64,000 bases of DNA from an uncultured Erythrobacter sp. (GTDB taxonomy: Bacteria > Pseudomonadota > Alphaproteobacteria > Sphingomonadales > Sphingomonadaceae), in assembly GCA_947499505.1 (NCBI GenBank), contig CANMOQ010000002.1:434001-498000 (forward strand). Direction: 5' to 3'. The notes beneath the pieces are model-generated. The model saw only the letters and a list, made by a program, of their open reading frames with translations, was not told where the DNA came from and did not search any database. The translations under genes were made by a program, and so were the position numbers. Every line of letters starts with the position of its first letter. The stretch's first letter is position 1. Positions 17,500 to 27,107 of this stretch are shown here, piece after piece.

Positions 17500-18721
17500 T
17501 TTTGGTCAGGGGTATCCGCAATTCTGTCTTATATCCGCCCTCGATAGGGTTCGAACTTAGAACAATATCTGAACCAAAGCGCGCCTCCAACCGGTCACGC
17601 ACATTGGCAAGGCCAATCCCGAAACCGTGGCTCGCATGTTCCGGAACACCCGGCCCATCATCGCTGACCGTCACAACCAGCCGATCAAACTCTTCGCGCG
17701 CTTTGACAGTGATGGTCACGGGGCGATTGACGGCAGACACGGCATATTTGACCGAATTTTCAACCAGAGGCTGCAGGATCATGCCTGGGACGCGTGCATC
17801 TGCAAGATCTTCTGGAAGGTCAAAATCGCAGACCAATCGCTCTGGAAAGCGCACTGCCTCAATGTCGAGATAGAGCTGCTGGAGGTCAAACTCGTCCCTA
17901 AGCTGAACGTCAGAGGTTGGCTCATCCGCTAGGCTATGGCGATAAAACCGCGACATAGTCTGGATCATGCGTTCTGCTCGCTCCGCCTTGCCGGTCATCA
18001 CCAGAGCGGACAGCGAGTTTAGCGTGTTGAACAGGAAATGCGGGTTCACCTGATAGCGCAAAGATCGCAGCTCTGCCGCCTCCGCGGCCGATCTGAATTC
18101 TTGTCCGCGCCGCTCCGCCGCGCGTGCTTGATAGCCGGCAAGGATAGCGAAATAGAGCGACGCCCAGGCGAGCAGCAGAAAATAGCGGCCCAGCGCGATG
18201 TCGAACACGGCCTTCCACACATCCGCACTGGTTTGCGCAGGAACGAGGATGACGCTTTCAGAATCAAGGATTGTATCGGCGCCGTTCGCACCATCAGGCG
18301 CTGCGCGTGTCACCGGCACATCAACCAGGAGGTTGCCCGCCTCATCGCGGCGCAGATTGATGCCGTTCTTCTCAGCGTACTTTTGCTCTTCCACCGCTCG
18401 CATATCTTGAAAGACAAGATGATTGGTCTTGCCAATCGCCAAAGCCACTGGGACCGATAGGATTATCGCCGCCATCACCTTGATCCACACTGCCTTGTGA
18501 TCGAACAGGCGCAGCATACCCCACAGTGCAATCGTCAAGGCAATGCCCACCATGGTCACGATGCCGCGTCTCCACGCCATTTCGACCTGAAGGTCAAATT
18601 CCATAACGAAACCGCGCATGGTGATGAGGACGAAATAGGTCGCCCACATCACGATCATCGACAGCAGCACCATACGGAAAGGCACGGTTGGCCGAGTTTC
18701 AGGGGTTTTCGAGATAATCAT
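17492..18721 (-). CDS. LytS-like sensor histidine kinase
   Basis: 409 residues. Membrane segments at about 17-36, 53-70, 79-97 and 175-197 flank an extracytoplasmic loop of roughly 75 residues (~100-173), the likely sensor. The His_kinase domain carries NPHFLFNTLN with the phospho-acceptor His228, and an ATPase region with DDGPGVP and GFGIGLANVRDRL. This is the YehU/LytS type that works with LytTR regulators. A 36-codon frame ends inside the first codons of this gene, suggesting coupling. Signal sensed is unknown. Confidence 0.9.
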   Translation of the reverse strand: MIISKTPETRPTVPFRMVLLSMIVMWATYFVLITMRGFVMEFDLQVEMAWRRGIVTMVGIALTIALWGMLRLFDHKAVWIKVMAAIILSVPVALAIGKTNHLVFQDMRAVEEQKYAEKNGINLRRDEAGNLLVDVPVTRAAPDGANGADTILDSESVILVPAQTSADVWKAVFDIALGRYFLLLAWASLYFAILAGYQARAAERRGQEFRSAAEAAELRSLRYQVNPHFLFNTLNSLSALVMTGKAERAERMIQTMSRFYRHSLADEPTSDVQLRDEFDLQQLYLDIEAVRFPERLVCDFDLPEDLADARVPGMILQPLVENSVKYAVSAVNRPVTITVKAREEFDRLVVTVSDDGPGVPEHASHGFGIGLANVRDRLEARFGSDIVLSSNPIEGGYKTELRIPLTKNG

Positions 18722-18809
18722 TAGACTTACGCAGATAGCGAGCGCGGGAAAGCATGGCCAATTTCTCGTCGGACATGGTCATGCTTTGGTCGAATGCCGG
18801 TCTAGGCAT
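18699..18809 (-). CDS. Possible 36-residue small protein or leader peptide
   Basis: ATG at 18809 preceded by AAGGGG; the frame reads MPRPAFDQSMTMSDEKLA then MLSRARYLRKSNDYLENP and stops 23 bases inside the histidine kinase gene. The composition (charged, helical, RARYLRKSNDYLE) is protein-like, and the overlap implies translational coupling. The Shine-Dalgarno and start codon lie in the loop of a hairpin (18791-18833). It could be a regulatory leader rather than a functional protein. Not recognised. Confidence 0.4.
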   Translation of the reverse strand: MPRPAFDQSMTMSDEKLAMLSRARYLRKSNDYLENP

Positions 18810-18833
18810 ATCACCCCTTCAAACCGGCATTCG
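18791..18833 (-). promoter_or_regulatory. Hairpin around the start of the small frame before the kinase
   Basis: CGAATGCCGGT at 18791-18801 is exactly complementary to ACCGGCATTCG at 18823-18833, with a 21-nt loop. On the minus-strand RNA the loop contains the ribosome site and AUG of the 36-codon frame. There is no T run, so it is not a terminator. It may be an RNA switch or a protein-binding operator. Confidence 0.45.
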
Positions 18834-18850
18834 GACCAGAATTCCCGCGC

Positions 18851-20278
18851 TCATGCCCTTGGCTTGATCATTTCCGCAGGCACGATCCATTGCGCAAATT
18901 GCTCCTCGGTAAGCAGGCCAAGGTCCATACCCGCCTCTTTCAGAGTTGTGCCATCAGCATGCGCCTTTTTCGCGATTTTGGCTGCATTGTCATAGCCGAT
19001 ATGCGGGTTGAGCGCAGTGACGAGCATCAGGCTTTCGTTCATCAGCTTATCGATGCGGTCGGTGTTCGCGGTGATCCCGGTCACGCAATTGTCCGTGAAG
19101 CTGCGCGCCGAATCGGCCAGCAGGCGGATTGATTGCAGCACATTGTAGATCATCACCGGCTTGAAGACGTTGAGCTCCAAATGGCCGTTCGATCCAGCGA
19201 TGCTAACCGTCGTGTGGTTGCCCATCACCTGAGCGCACACCATGGTCAGCGCCTCGCACTGGGTCGGATTGACCTTGCCCGGCATAATCGAAGAGCCTGG
19301 CTCATTCGCAGGCAGGGCAATTTCGCCAAGGCCGCTGCGCGGGCCAGAGCCCAGCAGGCGGATATCGTTGGCGATCTTCATCAGACTAACGCCGATGGAA
19401 TTGAGCGCGCCCGACAATTCCACCAGCGCATCATGCGCCGCCAAAGCTTCGAATTTGTTAGCTGCCGTCACGAAATCATGTCCGGTCAATTTCGCTGCGT
19501 GAGCCGCGAATTTCTCAGCAAAGCCAGCCTTGGAGTTGATGCCGGTCCCGACCGCAGTCCCGCCCTGGGCCAGCTCCAACACACGCGGCAGAGCATTTTC
19601 GAGCCGGGCGATGCCATATTCGACCTGTTTCGCGTAGCCGGAGAACTCCTGACCCAAAGTCAGCGGGGTGGCATCTTGCAAGTGCGTACGGCCGATCTTG
19701 ACGATATCCGCAAACGCCTGTGCTTTCGCGTCAAGCGCGGTGTGAAGCGCACTAAGGGCTGGGATGAGTTGCTCTACCGTTTCGCTCGCGGCGGCAATGT
19801 GCATTGCCGTGGGGAAGGTATCGTTCGAGGATTGGCCCATATTGCAATGGTCGTTGGGATGGACGGGTTCTTTGCCGCCATGCTGACCGGTCAGTATTTG
19901 GTTCGCGCGGCTGGCGATCACTTCATTAGCGTTCATATTGCTCTGCGTGCCAGAGCCGGTCTGCCACACGGACAGCGGGAATTGGTCGGCCAAAGTGCCG
20001 TCGATTACCTCATCGGCCGCCGCGACGATCGCCTCGCCCAATTTCGCATCGAGCACGCCTAGCTCCATATTGGCGAGCGCCGAGGATTTCTTCTGAATGC
20101 CCAACGCCTTTACGAGCGGCGCAGGCATGATCTCATCACCAATTGCGAAGTTTGCGAGGCTGCGCTGGGTTTGCGCGCCCCAATGGCTGTCAGCGGGAAC
20201 AGAGACCTCGCCGAGCGAATCGGTCTCGATGCGCACCGCGCCTTCGCCTGCTGCACCCATATTTTTAACGTCGCTCAT
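18851..20278 (-). CDS. fumC: Class II fumarate hydratase
   Basis: 475 residues. It interconverts fumarate and malate in the TCA cycle. Signatures: [38 protein letters not shown], and the superfamily hallmark [15 protein letters not shown], which carries the flexible catalytic loop. The oxygen-stable class II enzyme has no Fe-S cluster. I prefer the ATG at 20278 because GGAG lies 10 bases upstream; an ATG three codons earlier is too close to it. Monocistronic. Confidence 0.95.
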   Translation of the reverse strand: MSDVKNMGAAGEGAVRIETDSLGEVSVPADSHWGAQTQRSLANFAIGDEIMPAPLVKALGIQKKSSALANMELGVLDAKLGEAIVAAADEVIDGTLADQFPLSVWQTGSGTQSNMNANEVIASRANQILTGQHGGKEPVHPNDHCNMGQSSNDTFPTAMHIAAASETVEQLIPALSALHTALDAKAQAFADIVKIGRTHLQDATPLTLGQEFSGYAKQVEYGIARLENALPRVLELAQGGTAVGTGINSKAGFAEKFAAHAAKLTGHDFVTAANKFEALAAHDALVELSGALNSIGVSLMKIANDIRLLGSGPRSGLGEIALPANEPGSSIMPGKVNPTQCEALTMVCAQVMGNHTTVSIAGSNGHLELNVFKPVMIYNVLQSIRLLADSARSFTDNCVTGITANTDRIDKLMNESLMLVTALNPHIGYDNAAKIAKKAHADGTTLKEAGMDLGLLTEEQFAQWIVPAEMIKPRA

Positions 20279-20377
20279 CGAAGACATACTCCATTCGGTC
20301 TATTTTAGGCTCCCATAAGCACTGCTAATCGTGAACGTCAAAGCCCTTGGCGCTAGCGGTGCGAACAGCTAAACGTC

Positions 20378-20408
20378 TTGACGCGCTGTATTGCTGGGGT
20401 AATACAGC
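20378..20408 (+). promoter_or_regulatory. Sigma-70-like promoter with inverted-repeat operator (Pcm-like/tolC operon)
   Basis: TTGACG (20378-20383), 16-bp spacer, TAATAC (20400-20405). An exact 8-bp inverted repeat GCTGTATT (20385-20392) / AATACAGC (20401-20408) with 8-bp spacer covers the spacer and the -10, the classic place for a repressor such as a TetR-family protein. The start codon follows 16 bp later with GGAG. Confidence 0.6.
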
Positions 20409-20423
20409 TCTCGTGGAGTAAAC

Positions 20424-21008
20424 ATGACTGAGTTAAATGCACCTGTCGCTCGCAAGGCTATGATTGACAGTCAGCTGCGCACCAGCGGCGTGAATGAAGA
20501 ATATGTGCTGGCACGCATGAACGCAGTACCGCGCGAGAATTTCGTGCCCGCTGAGGCGCGTCCTATTGCTTATATGGACCGCGCCGTACCGCTGGGCGAT
20601 GGTCGCTATCTTTCATCGCCAGTGGTGCATGGGATGATGCTGACCGAGGCCGCGCCAACCAAGGACGATAGCGTCCTGGTGGTTGAAGGCGGAACACAGT
20701 ATTTTGCGGAGCTAATCGGCCCGCTGGTGGCAGACGTGCAGCAAATCAGCGCCGAAGATGCTTTGGCCAAGAATTCTCGTAAGACATTCTCGCTGATCAT
20801 AGTCGATGGGGCGATTGAGCATTTGCCCGATAGCCTTGCGAAGCGCCTCGAAGAAAATGGCCGGATCGTCACTGGCATCGTCGAGAGCGGCATCACTCGG
20901 ATCGCATCAGGCCGCAAGGTGGCCGGTGCAGTCACCTTGCAAGCGGTGCACGATATCGGGATCCCGGTGCTGCACGAATTTGACCAAGCGAAAAGCTGGA
21001 GCTTTTAA
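20424..21008 (+). CDS. Protein-L-isoaspartate methyltransferase-like protein (motif I degenerate)
   Basis: 194 residues. The N-terminal half fits the Pcm fold (MIDSQLRTSGVNEEYVLARMNAVPRENFVP, RYLSSPVVHGMML). Where active enzymes have a glycine-rich SAM loop such as EIGTGSGYQ, this protein has VVEGGTQYF, and the protein is short, so methyltransferase activity is doubtful. It sits 3 bp before tolC; this pairing suggests a role linked to the outer membrane channel, which is inference. Confidence 0.8.
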   Translation: MTELNAPVARKAMIDSQLRTSGVNEEYVLARMNAVPRENFVPAEARPIAYMDRAVPLGDGRYLSSPVVHGMMLTEAAPTKDDSVLVVEGGTQYFAELIGPLVADVQQISAEDALAKNSRKTFSLIIVDGAIEHLPDSLAKRLEENGRIVTGIVESGITRIASGRKVAGAVTLQAVHDIGIPVLHEFDQAKSWSF

Positions 21009-21011
21009 CGC

Positions 21012-22508
21012 ATGACACGCGCGCCTCTGCCAAACATCCGCTGGATGACGTCTCTGGCCAGTATTGCTGCGGCGCTTGGTGCCGGGGTGATAGCTGAACC
21101 TGCACAGGCGGATACGCTGCGCGATGCCTTGGTTGAGGCCTATAACACCAATCCCACGCTGCAAGGCGCACGGGCTGATCAACGAGCAACCGATGAAGAC
21201 GTGCCAATCAACCGCGCCAACGGGCTGCCGACTGCTACGGTAACAGCAACCCATATCGAGTTTGTGCGCCGCTCCGCCAACTCATTCACCGCGCCGGAAC
21301 GCAACCTTGGCGTCAATGCGGCATTGCTGGTCCCGGTCTATTCCGGCGGGGCTGTACGCAATGCTGTGCGCGCCGCCAAAGAACGTGTCGCCGCTGGCCA
21401 AGCCACTTTGCGCAACACGGAAAGCACCGTGTTCAGCCAAGTCGTCGCCGCCTATATGGACGTGCTGCGCACGGAATCGCTGGTTGCGCTCAGCGCCAAT
21501 CAGGTCGAAGTTCTCCGCATCAATCTGGAGGCGACCAGCGACCGTTTTGAGATCGGCGATCTGACCCGCACTGACGTCGCGCAATCGCAATCGCGCCTCG
21601 CCCTCGCTGAGGGTGATCTGAGGCTGGCAGAGGCCAATGTCATCTCAGCGCGCGAGGTCTATTTGCAATTGGTTGGAAAAGCGCCCGGCACTCTGATGGC
21701 GCCGCCGCCATTGCCCGGACTGCCCAAGAATGTTGGAGAGGCGATCGTAGCCTCGCTTGAGAACAACCCCAATTTGATCGCCGCGAAAGAACGCGCAGAG
21801 GCCGCCGGATACGACACAGAGGTTGCTGGCGCAGGGCGTCTTCCCACCGTCGGCCTGTTCGCCAATGGCGATTACAGCGATTTCTTCGGGACACTCGGCG
21901 GACCCGTTTCGTCCGACTTTTCACAAAGTGAGAAGACCGCGAATGTCGGCGTGCGCGTGACGATCCCGATTTTCCAAGGCGGGCAAACCGCCGCACGGCA
22001 ACGCCAAGCAGGCGCACGCGAAACATCCGCCCTAGAGGCAGTGATCGCCTCGGAACGCAGCGTCATTCAGGAAACCCGCTCAACCTATTCCAATTGGCAG
22101 GCCGCCAATGCGGTGATCGAAAGCTCGCAAGTGGCCGTAGAGGCCGCTGAGCTCAGCCTGGAAGGCGTGAAAGCGGAGAATTCAATCGGCAATCGCTCGA
22201 TCCTGGATGTGCTCAATGCGGAGCAGGAATTGCTCTCTGCCCGGGCACAATTGGTGACCGCGCGGCGCAATGCCTATGTCGCTGGCTTCTCCCTGCTCGC
22301 CTTGATGGGGCAGGCCGAAGCACGCGACCTCAACCTGGATACCGGCGGCGTTCTCTACGACCCGCAAGTTAATTATGAGCGGGTGCGCGGTAAGATTTGG
22401 GACTTTGATCGCGACCCGGAACCTTCGCCAAATTCGACCAGAACCGTTGACATTCCGGCGGCTGACGCGACAATCGGCCCAACCTTGGATTCAGACGAAG
22501 GCAATTGA
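21012..22508 (+). CDS. tolC: TolC family outer membrane efflux/secretion channel
   Basis: 498 residues with a Sec signal peptide (ASIAAALGAGVIAEPAQA). Two long-helix repeats of the outer-membrane efflux family are evident: TLRDALVEAYNTNPTLQGARA near the N-terminus and VGEAIVASLENNPNLIAAKERAEAAGYDTEVAGAG in the second half, plus VGVRVTIPIFQGGQTAARQRQA and ENSIGNRSILDVLNAEQELLSAR. It forms the trimeric exit duct for RND, ABC and type I systems. The C-terminal ~60 residues are polar and poorly conserved. Second gene of the operon. Confidence 0.92.
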   Translation: MTRAPLPNIRWMTSLASIAAALGAGVIAEPAQADTLRDALVEAYNTNPTLQGARADQRATDEDVPINRANGLPTATVTATHIEFVRRSANSFTAPERNLGVNAALLVPVYSGGAVRNAVRAAKERVAAGQATLRNTESTVFSQVVAAYMDVLRTESLVALSANQVEVLRINLEATSDRFEIGDLTRTDVAQSQSRLALAEGDLRLAEANVISAREVYLQLVGKAPGTLMAPPPLPGLPKNVGEAIVASLENNPNLIAAKERAEAAGYDTEVAGAGRLPTVGLFANGDYSDFFGTLGGPVSSDFSQSEKTANVGVRVTIPIFQGGQTAARQRQAGARETSALEAVIASERSVIQETRSTYSNWQAANAVIESSQVAVEAAELSLEGVKAENSIGNRSILDVLNAEQELLSARAQLVTARRNAYVAGFSLLALMGQAEARDLNLDTGGVLYDPQVNYERVRGKIWDFDRDPEPSPNSTRTVDIPAADATIGPTLDSDEGN

Positions 22509-22576
22509 CACGCGGCTAACTATCCGTAACTGCGTCTGAAACTTAGTTAACAGTATCAGCGAGCTAAGAGCACAAA

Positions 22577-23083
22577 ATGGCGCAAGATAACGAAGCTTCG
22601 GTCGAGGAAATCCTCGAATCAATCAAGAAGGTGATCGCCCGCGACAACCGCGAAGGGGCGCTGGAAGCGCGCCGTCGGCGCGAGGAAGAGGCTGAGCGCG
22701 CGGATACGACCATCGTCGCTGAAGACGCTGACGAAGTTCTCGATCTGGCAGAGATGGAATTTGCCGAAGACGTGGATGCCGATGATCAGGTGGGCGACGA
22801 CGGAGAGTTTCTGCTGAGCGCCAGCCAAAGCGAAGATCACGATCCGCAGTTGACCAATGAGGCGGTGCGCGGCGCAATGCGCGAAAACCTGGAAGCTTTG
22901 GCGATGCTGGCGGAGCCCGGCGCGCAGCCGCAGATCGTTCGCTCTGGTGAGACCTCACTCGAGGGGCTGACCCGCGATCTGATGCGTCCGATGCTGGCCG
23001 AATGGCTTGAAAAGAACCTGCCCGGCATTGTTGAGAAACTCGTCCAAGCTGAAATCGCACGGATCGCTGGCAAGCGCGGCTGA
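22577..23083 (+). CDS. DUF2497 / PopZ-like polar organising protein
   Basis: 168 residues. It has the bipartite layout of PopZ-like proteins: an N-terminal helix (SVEEILESIKKVIARD), a long acidic linker rich in Asp, Glu and Ala, and a C-terminal helical block RDLMRPMLAEWLEKNLPGIVEKLVQ followed by AEIARIA. In Caulobacter, PopZ self-assembles at the pole and holds ParB-parS; the parABS genes lie 21 kb away here. It follows tolC after 68 bp, a common alphaproteobacterial neighbour. Confidence 0.85.
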   Translation: MAQDNEASVEEILESIKKVIARDNREGALEARRRREEEAERADTTIVAEDADEVLDLAEMEFAEDVDADDQVGDDGEFLLSASQSEDHDPQLTNEAVRGAMRENLEALAMLAEPGAQPQIVRSGETSLEGLTRDLMRPMLAEWLEKNLPGIVEKLVQAEIARIAGKRG

Positions 23084-23152
23084 TTTGTGCATCTGTGTGC
23101 GCTTCGCCGCGTGTGAAACTCTAGCCAGAGACGAAGCGAGGCGTTAGGCCCC

Positions 23153-25330
23153 GTGTCCATGACGAAATTCATGCCCAGCAGCGCCGCTTTCGCTGTGCTT
23201 TGCATCGCTCTTTTCCAGCATTCGCCAGCCGCCGCTGATGACCATGCAAAGGTCATCCCGGGAGTGGAAACCACCCCAATGTCGGCGGAGGACTTAATCT
23301 CCACGCCGCGCCTTAGCGGGCCAATCGTTACGAATGATGGACGCTTTGCGATTTATCAGGTCACCCAGACGGATGCGGAGAGTTTTGAGCGCACGCCGAG
23401 CCTCTACCTGCTGGATCTAAAAGAGCCGGGCGAGGCTCCTGTTTCTCTGGACCTAGGGCTCTCGGCCAGTTCATTCGCCTTCGGCTCCGATGATTACCTC
23501 TATTTTCTCTCCTCTGAACACACCGACGACAGCCAGGAAGAGCGCAGCCGCGTATGGAAGGTCGCATTGGAGGCAGATGGCAATGTCACCGGCCCGATAT
23601 TGGTCGCTGACATGCCGCTTGCCGATATTCACGGCTTCAAACTGTCGCCCGATGGCGGCCAGATCGCGCTGTGGGCGCCGATCGCTCGCGATTGTCCGAC
23701 ATTTGGCTGCGATGGCGATGGCGAAGCTCATCTGCCCGGACCGGGCACTGGTAGGCTCTATGAAGGCGATGACGGGTTCTTCCGCCATTGGGACACTTGG
23801 TCGACGCCGGGCACCTACAACCGCGTGTTTGTGTTCGATGTCCACCAGGGGGGGGTGATCGGCGGCGTTCCGATTGACGGTGTTGATCCGGAGACCGGCC
23901 TCACCGGCAATACGCCCACCATGCCATTTGGCGGGGGCGAGGATATTGTCTGGGCGCCGGACGGGTCGGGCATTTATTTCGTTGCCCGCGAGAGCAGCGC
24001 GACAGAGCCGACTTCGACCGATCTCGATATCTACTTCTCCGACCTTTCGGGCGGAGCGCCAAGCGAGCTGACCGTCGCAAACCAAGCGGTCGATACTGGC
24101 CCAGTGCCGTCGCCTGATGGCAAATATCTGGCCTATGTCGCGATGGCGCGGCCCGGTTACGAATCCGACCGCACGGTCGTGCATCTGCGCGATCTCAAGA
24201 CCGGCGAAACCCGCGCGCTAACCGAAAATTATGATCGCAGCTTTGGCGGGCTGTCCTGGACACCAGACGGCAAAGCCATTCTGGCCACCGCTGCCGATGT
24301 TCTCGACACCCCCGTGTTCAAGATTGATCCAAAAACCGGCGCGGTGGAGAAGCTTGACCTTATGGCCGGCAATGAAGCGCATATTGGCAATGTCACATCA
24401 TTGCCCGGTAACCGTTTGCTTTTCACGCGGGATTCGATTGGCGCGCCTGCGGAATTGTTCCTGTCGGACGGATATGAGCAGGCCCGGCCGCTGACCGATG
24501 TCGCCACCACCCGCACTGGTAAGATGGCATCAACGGTGACCACGCGCTTCAGCTTTCCCGGCGCAGGCGGTGAGACTGTCTGGGGCCAGATCACCCGGTT
24601 GGAGCAGCAGACCGGCCCAATTCCAGCAATCCTCTACATTCACGGCGGCCCGCAGGGCACTTTCCGCGATGGGTGGTCCAGCCGCTGGAACCCGCGCGTT
24701 CTTGCAAGCCAGGGCTACGCAGTAATCTCGGTCGATTTTCACGGCTCGGCTGGATACGGGCAGGACTTCATGGATGCGATCAACAAAGATTGGGGCGGCA
24801 AACCACTCGAAGACCTGCAACTCGGCTTCGAGGCGGCGCTGAAACTCGACCGTCAAATCGATGGCGGCAATGCCTGCGCCATGGGCGCGAGCTATGGCGG
24901 CTATATGGTCAATTGGATCGCAGGAAACTGGCCAGATCGCTTCAGCTGTCTGATCCAGCATGACGGCCTGTTCGACATGCGCAGCTTCTATTACGCGACC
25001 GAAGAACTGTGGTTCCCCCGCTGGGATTTCGGCGGATCATACAGCGAAGCGCGCGAAACCTATGAGCGCTGGAACCCCGTCAATCACGTCGACAAATGGA
25101 AAACGCCAATGCTCGTGATAACCGGTGAGAAGGACTACCGCGTGCCGTACAGCCAAGGCCTGCAGAGCTTCACCGCGCTGCAGGAACGCGGCATCCCCTC
25201 GCAATTGCTGGTGTTCCCGGATGAGAACCATTGGGTGCTGGGCGCGGAAAACTCGCTGCAATGGCACGGCACCGTGTTCAATTGGCTCGACCAATGGCTG
25301 GTGCAGAACGTCGAGACTGTCAAAGAATGA
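23153..25330 (+). CDS. S9 family (prolyl oligopeptidase-like) serine peptidase, exported
   Basis: 725 residues. A signal peptide ([16 protein letters not shown]) leads to a seven-bladed beta-propeller region with repeated PDG turns, then an alpha/beta hydrolase domain. The catalytic triad is visible: Ser580 (GASYGGY), Asp661 (GEKDYRVP) and His693 (DENHW). The domain order matches acylaminoacyl peptidases and dipeptidyl peptidases of family S9C. The start is a GTG; an ATG two codons on is equally possible. The next gene starts 4 bp inside its end. Confidence 0.92.
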   Translation: MSMTKFMPSSAAFAVLCIALFQHSPAAADDHAKVIPGVETTPMSAEDLISTPRLSGPIVTNDGRFAIYQVTQTDAESFERTPSLYLLDLKEPGEAPVSLDLGLSASSFAFGSDDYLYFLSSEHTDDSQEERSRVWKVALEADGNVTGPILVADMPLADIHGFKLSPDGGQIALWAPIARDCPTFGCDGDGEAHLPGPGTGRLYEGDDGFFRHWDTWSTPGTYNRVFVFDVHQGGVIGGVPIDGVDPETGLTGNTPTMPFGGGEDIVWAPDGSGIYFVARESSATEPTSTDLDIYFSDLSGGAPSELTVANQAVDTGPVPSPDGKYLAYVAMARPGYESDRTVVHLRDLKTGETRALTENYDRSFGGLSWTPDGKAILATAADVLDTPVFKIDPKTGAVEKLDLMAGNEAHIGNVTSLPGNRLLFTRDSIGAPAELFLSDGYEQARPLTDVATTRTGKMASTVTTRFSFPGAGGETVWGQITRLEQQTGPIPAILYIHGGPQGTFRDGWSSRWNPRVLASQGYAVISVDFHGSAGYGQDFMDAINKDWGGKPLEDLQLGFEAALKLDRQIDGGNACAMGASYGGYMVNWIAGNWPDRFSCLIQHDGLFDMRSFYYATEELWFPRWDFGGSYSEARETYERWNPVNHVDKWKTPMLVITGEKDYRVPYSQGLQSFTALQERGIPSQLLVFPDENHWVLGAENSLQWHGTVFNWLDQWLVQNVETVKE

Positions 25331-25746
25331 TGGAAAGCTCCAACGAACTGAGCCTGCTCGCGGCGCAAACCGCATTGTCTAAGAAATATGGCGCAGAGAC
25401 TGAGCGTCATATCTTCCTGTGCGCCCTTAGCGAGAAGCAAAAGTGCTGCTCACCAGAAGCAGGCGAGGAAGCCTGGACCTTCCTTAAGACGCGCATGAAG
25501 GAACTGGGCCTGATCGGGCCCAAACGTACATCAGAGCATCCGCGCGGGCCGGGCGGAGGCGTTCAGCGCAGCAAAGCCGATTGTTTGCAGATCTGCTCCC
25601 ACGGGCCAATTGCCGTCGTTTGGCCGGATGAGGTCTGGTATCACTCCTGCTCGCCCGCCGTATTGGAGCGGATCATCACCGAACATTTGATCGGCGGAGA
25701 GCCAGTCGAAGAATTCCGCCTGCAACCAGCGCCGCGCGCTGGTTAG
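25327..25746 (+). CDS. Thioredoxin-like (2Fe-2S) ferredoxin domain protein
   Basis: 139 residues. The four-Cys pattern of this family is present: [13 protein letters not shown], then [32 protein letters not shown] follows, as in the NuoE-type/Shethna ferredoxin fold. It probably carries a [2Fe-2S] cluster and transfers electrons; the partner is unknown. Two ATG codons lie in tandem at the S9 peptidase stop, so translation is coupled. Cytoplasmic, no signal. Confidence 0.82.
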   Translation: MMESSNELSLLAAQTALSKKYGAETERHIFLCALSEKQKCCSPEAGEEAWTFLKTRMKELGLIGPKRTSEHPRGPGGGVQRSKADCLQICSHGPIAVVWPDEVWYHSCSPAVLERIITEHLIGGEPVEEFRLQPAPRAG

Positions 25747-25762
25747 TCAGCTGAGCTAGCGC

Positions 25763-26077
25763 TCAATCCTCGTCGCGCTTGCCCCACAGCTCATCAGGGT
25801 CGGGCAGCTTGTTGTCGACCGATTCGTCATGGCCAGTGCCATTGGACAGGAACACCAGCCCCATCAGCCCGCCGCCGAGCAGCATCGTGAAGCTGATACC
25901 GAGCGCCACCGCGATATAGAAATGGACTGAAATCGCGCCGTTGAACTTATACAGAAGCGCCAGCGCGATCACTACGACGCCAATCGTCACCCCCATCAGC
26001 AAACGCATGATGCGGCGATAGCGCGCCCAAGCGTAAGCGGCGTTTTCTGGATCGTCGAGCGGGGATTTATTGACCAT
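25763..26077 (-). CDS. Hypothetical membrane protein with two helices
   Basis: 104 residues with an N-terminal cytoplasmic stretch (DDPENAAYAWARYRRIMRLL), two membrane helices (GVTIGVVVIALALLY, FYIAVALGISFTMLLGGGLMGLVFL) and an acidic C-terminus. I chose the ATG at 26077 since earlier in-frame starts overlap the promoter region of the divergent CBS gene. Conserved in this group by appearance, function not known. Confidence 0.7.
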   Translation of the reverse strand: MVNKSPLDDPENAAYAWARYRRIMRLLMGVTIGVVVIALALLYKFNGAISVHFYIAVALGISFTMLLGGGLMGLVFLSNGTGHDESVDNKLPDPDELWGKRDED

Positions 26078-26244
26078 GCCCACCCACATGCGCCGGGGCA
26101 GGGGAGGATTCAATAGGCTTGCGTTGGGCCCGAAGGCTGTTTGAGGCGGCTTATGCCTGCCCCACGCCCTAAGTGACTCGCCAGATTCGCTTTTTTGCGC
26201 TTCGAGTGGCATGTTTTGCAAGTCGTCACAGGAGGCCGCGCAAC

Positions 26245-26676
26245 ATGACCATCGCCAAAATCATCGCCAAACGATCCGCTTCGGATATCATCGCCTGCAA
26301 TGTCGATACGCCGGTCTCGCAAGCGGTGGCGATGCTGGCGGGTAAGAAGATTGGCGCCTTGCCGGTGCTCGACAATGGCGCGGTCGCAGGAATTCTGTCT
26401 GAAAGAGACGTGATTTACCGCCTGGCGGAAGAGGGCGCGAGCTGTCTCAACAAGACGGTTGGTCAAATTATGACCTCACCTGCGGTGACCGTTGAGCCCT
26501 CAACGACGATTGATGATGCCTTGGCGCTGATGACCCGGCGGCGGTTCCGCCATTTCCCCGTGATCGACAACGGTGCGCTGTGTGCCTTCATCTCCATCGG
26601 CGACCTGGTGAAGAGCAAAATTGACGAGGTCGAGCACGAAGCCGAGGCTCTGCGGACCTATATCCAAACCGGCTAA
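26245..26676 (+). CDS. Protein with tandem CBS domains
   Basis: 143 residues made of two CBS repeats: VSQAVAMLAGKKIGALPVLDNGAVAGILSERDVI and then TIDDALALMTRRRFRHFPVIDNGALCAFISIGDLVK. Such stand-alone pairs bind adenosine nucleotides (AMP/ATP/NADH) and act as energy or redox sensors for partner proteins. CAGGAGG upstream and the MTIAKIIAKR start fix the N-terminus. No partner gene is obvious; erpA follows 63 bp later. Confidence 0.9.
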   Translation: MTIAKIIAKRSASDIIACNVDTPVSQAVAMLAGKKIGALPVLDNGAVAGILSERDVIYRLAEEGASCLNKTVGQIMTSPAVTVEPSTTIDDALALMTRRRFRHFPVIDNGALCAFISIGDLVKSKIDEVEHEAEALRTYIQTG

Positions 26677-26739
26677 TGTAGGGCCGGTGGCCCGGTAGTG
26701 CTTGAGGAATGGGGCAAGGCCGCCTAAATTGAGTTCATC

Positions 26740-27069
26740 ATGGCCGAGACACTCAAACTCACACCCTCTGCTGCGAAGCGCGTTGCGCTGATCGCTCAGA
26801 AGCAGAAAGCGCCCGCTATTCTGCGCCTATCCGTCGAGGGTGGGGGATGCTCTGGCTTTCAGTACAAGTTTGATCTGGCCGATGCGCCCGACAATGATGA
26901 CAGCGTGAGCGAGACCGACGGCGTGCAACTGGTGGTGGATCCAGTCAGCCTCGACCTCGTCGGCGGCAGCGTAGTCGATTTCGTCGAATCACTTGGCGGA
27001 GCGGCATTTAAGGTCGAAAACCCCAATGCGGCGGCCGGATGCGGCTGCGGCTCCAGCTTCGGTATTTGA
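26740..27069 (+). CDS. erpA: A-type Fe-S cluster insertion protein
   Basis: 109 residues, HesB/IscA fold. The three cluster-binding cysteines are Cys37 (GGGCSGF), Cys101 and Cys103 (AGCGCGSSF). The protein receives a cluster and passes it to apo-targets such as IspG or respiratory enzymes. ErpA and IscA are hard to tell apart; the N-terminal LTPSAAKRV and GGSVVDFVESLGGAAFKVENPNA favour ErpA. It lies 38 bp before xth on the same strand. Confidence 0.88.
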   Translation: MAETLKLTPSAAKRVALIAQKQKAPAILRLSVEGGGCSGFQYKFDLADAPDNDDSVSETDGVQLVVDPVSLDLVGGSVVDFVESLGGAAFKVENPNAAAGCGCGSSFGI

Positions 27070-27107
27070 GTTAGACCCGCGCGGCACTTTGGGCCATTAC
27101 GGCTTTC

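Noticed and set aside
19133..20062. 309-codon plus-strand frame inside fumC
   Set aside because: Antisense shadow of a fully conserved enzyme.
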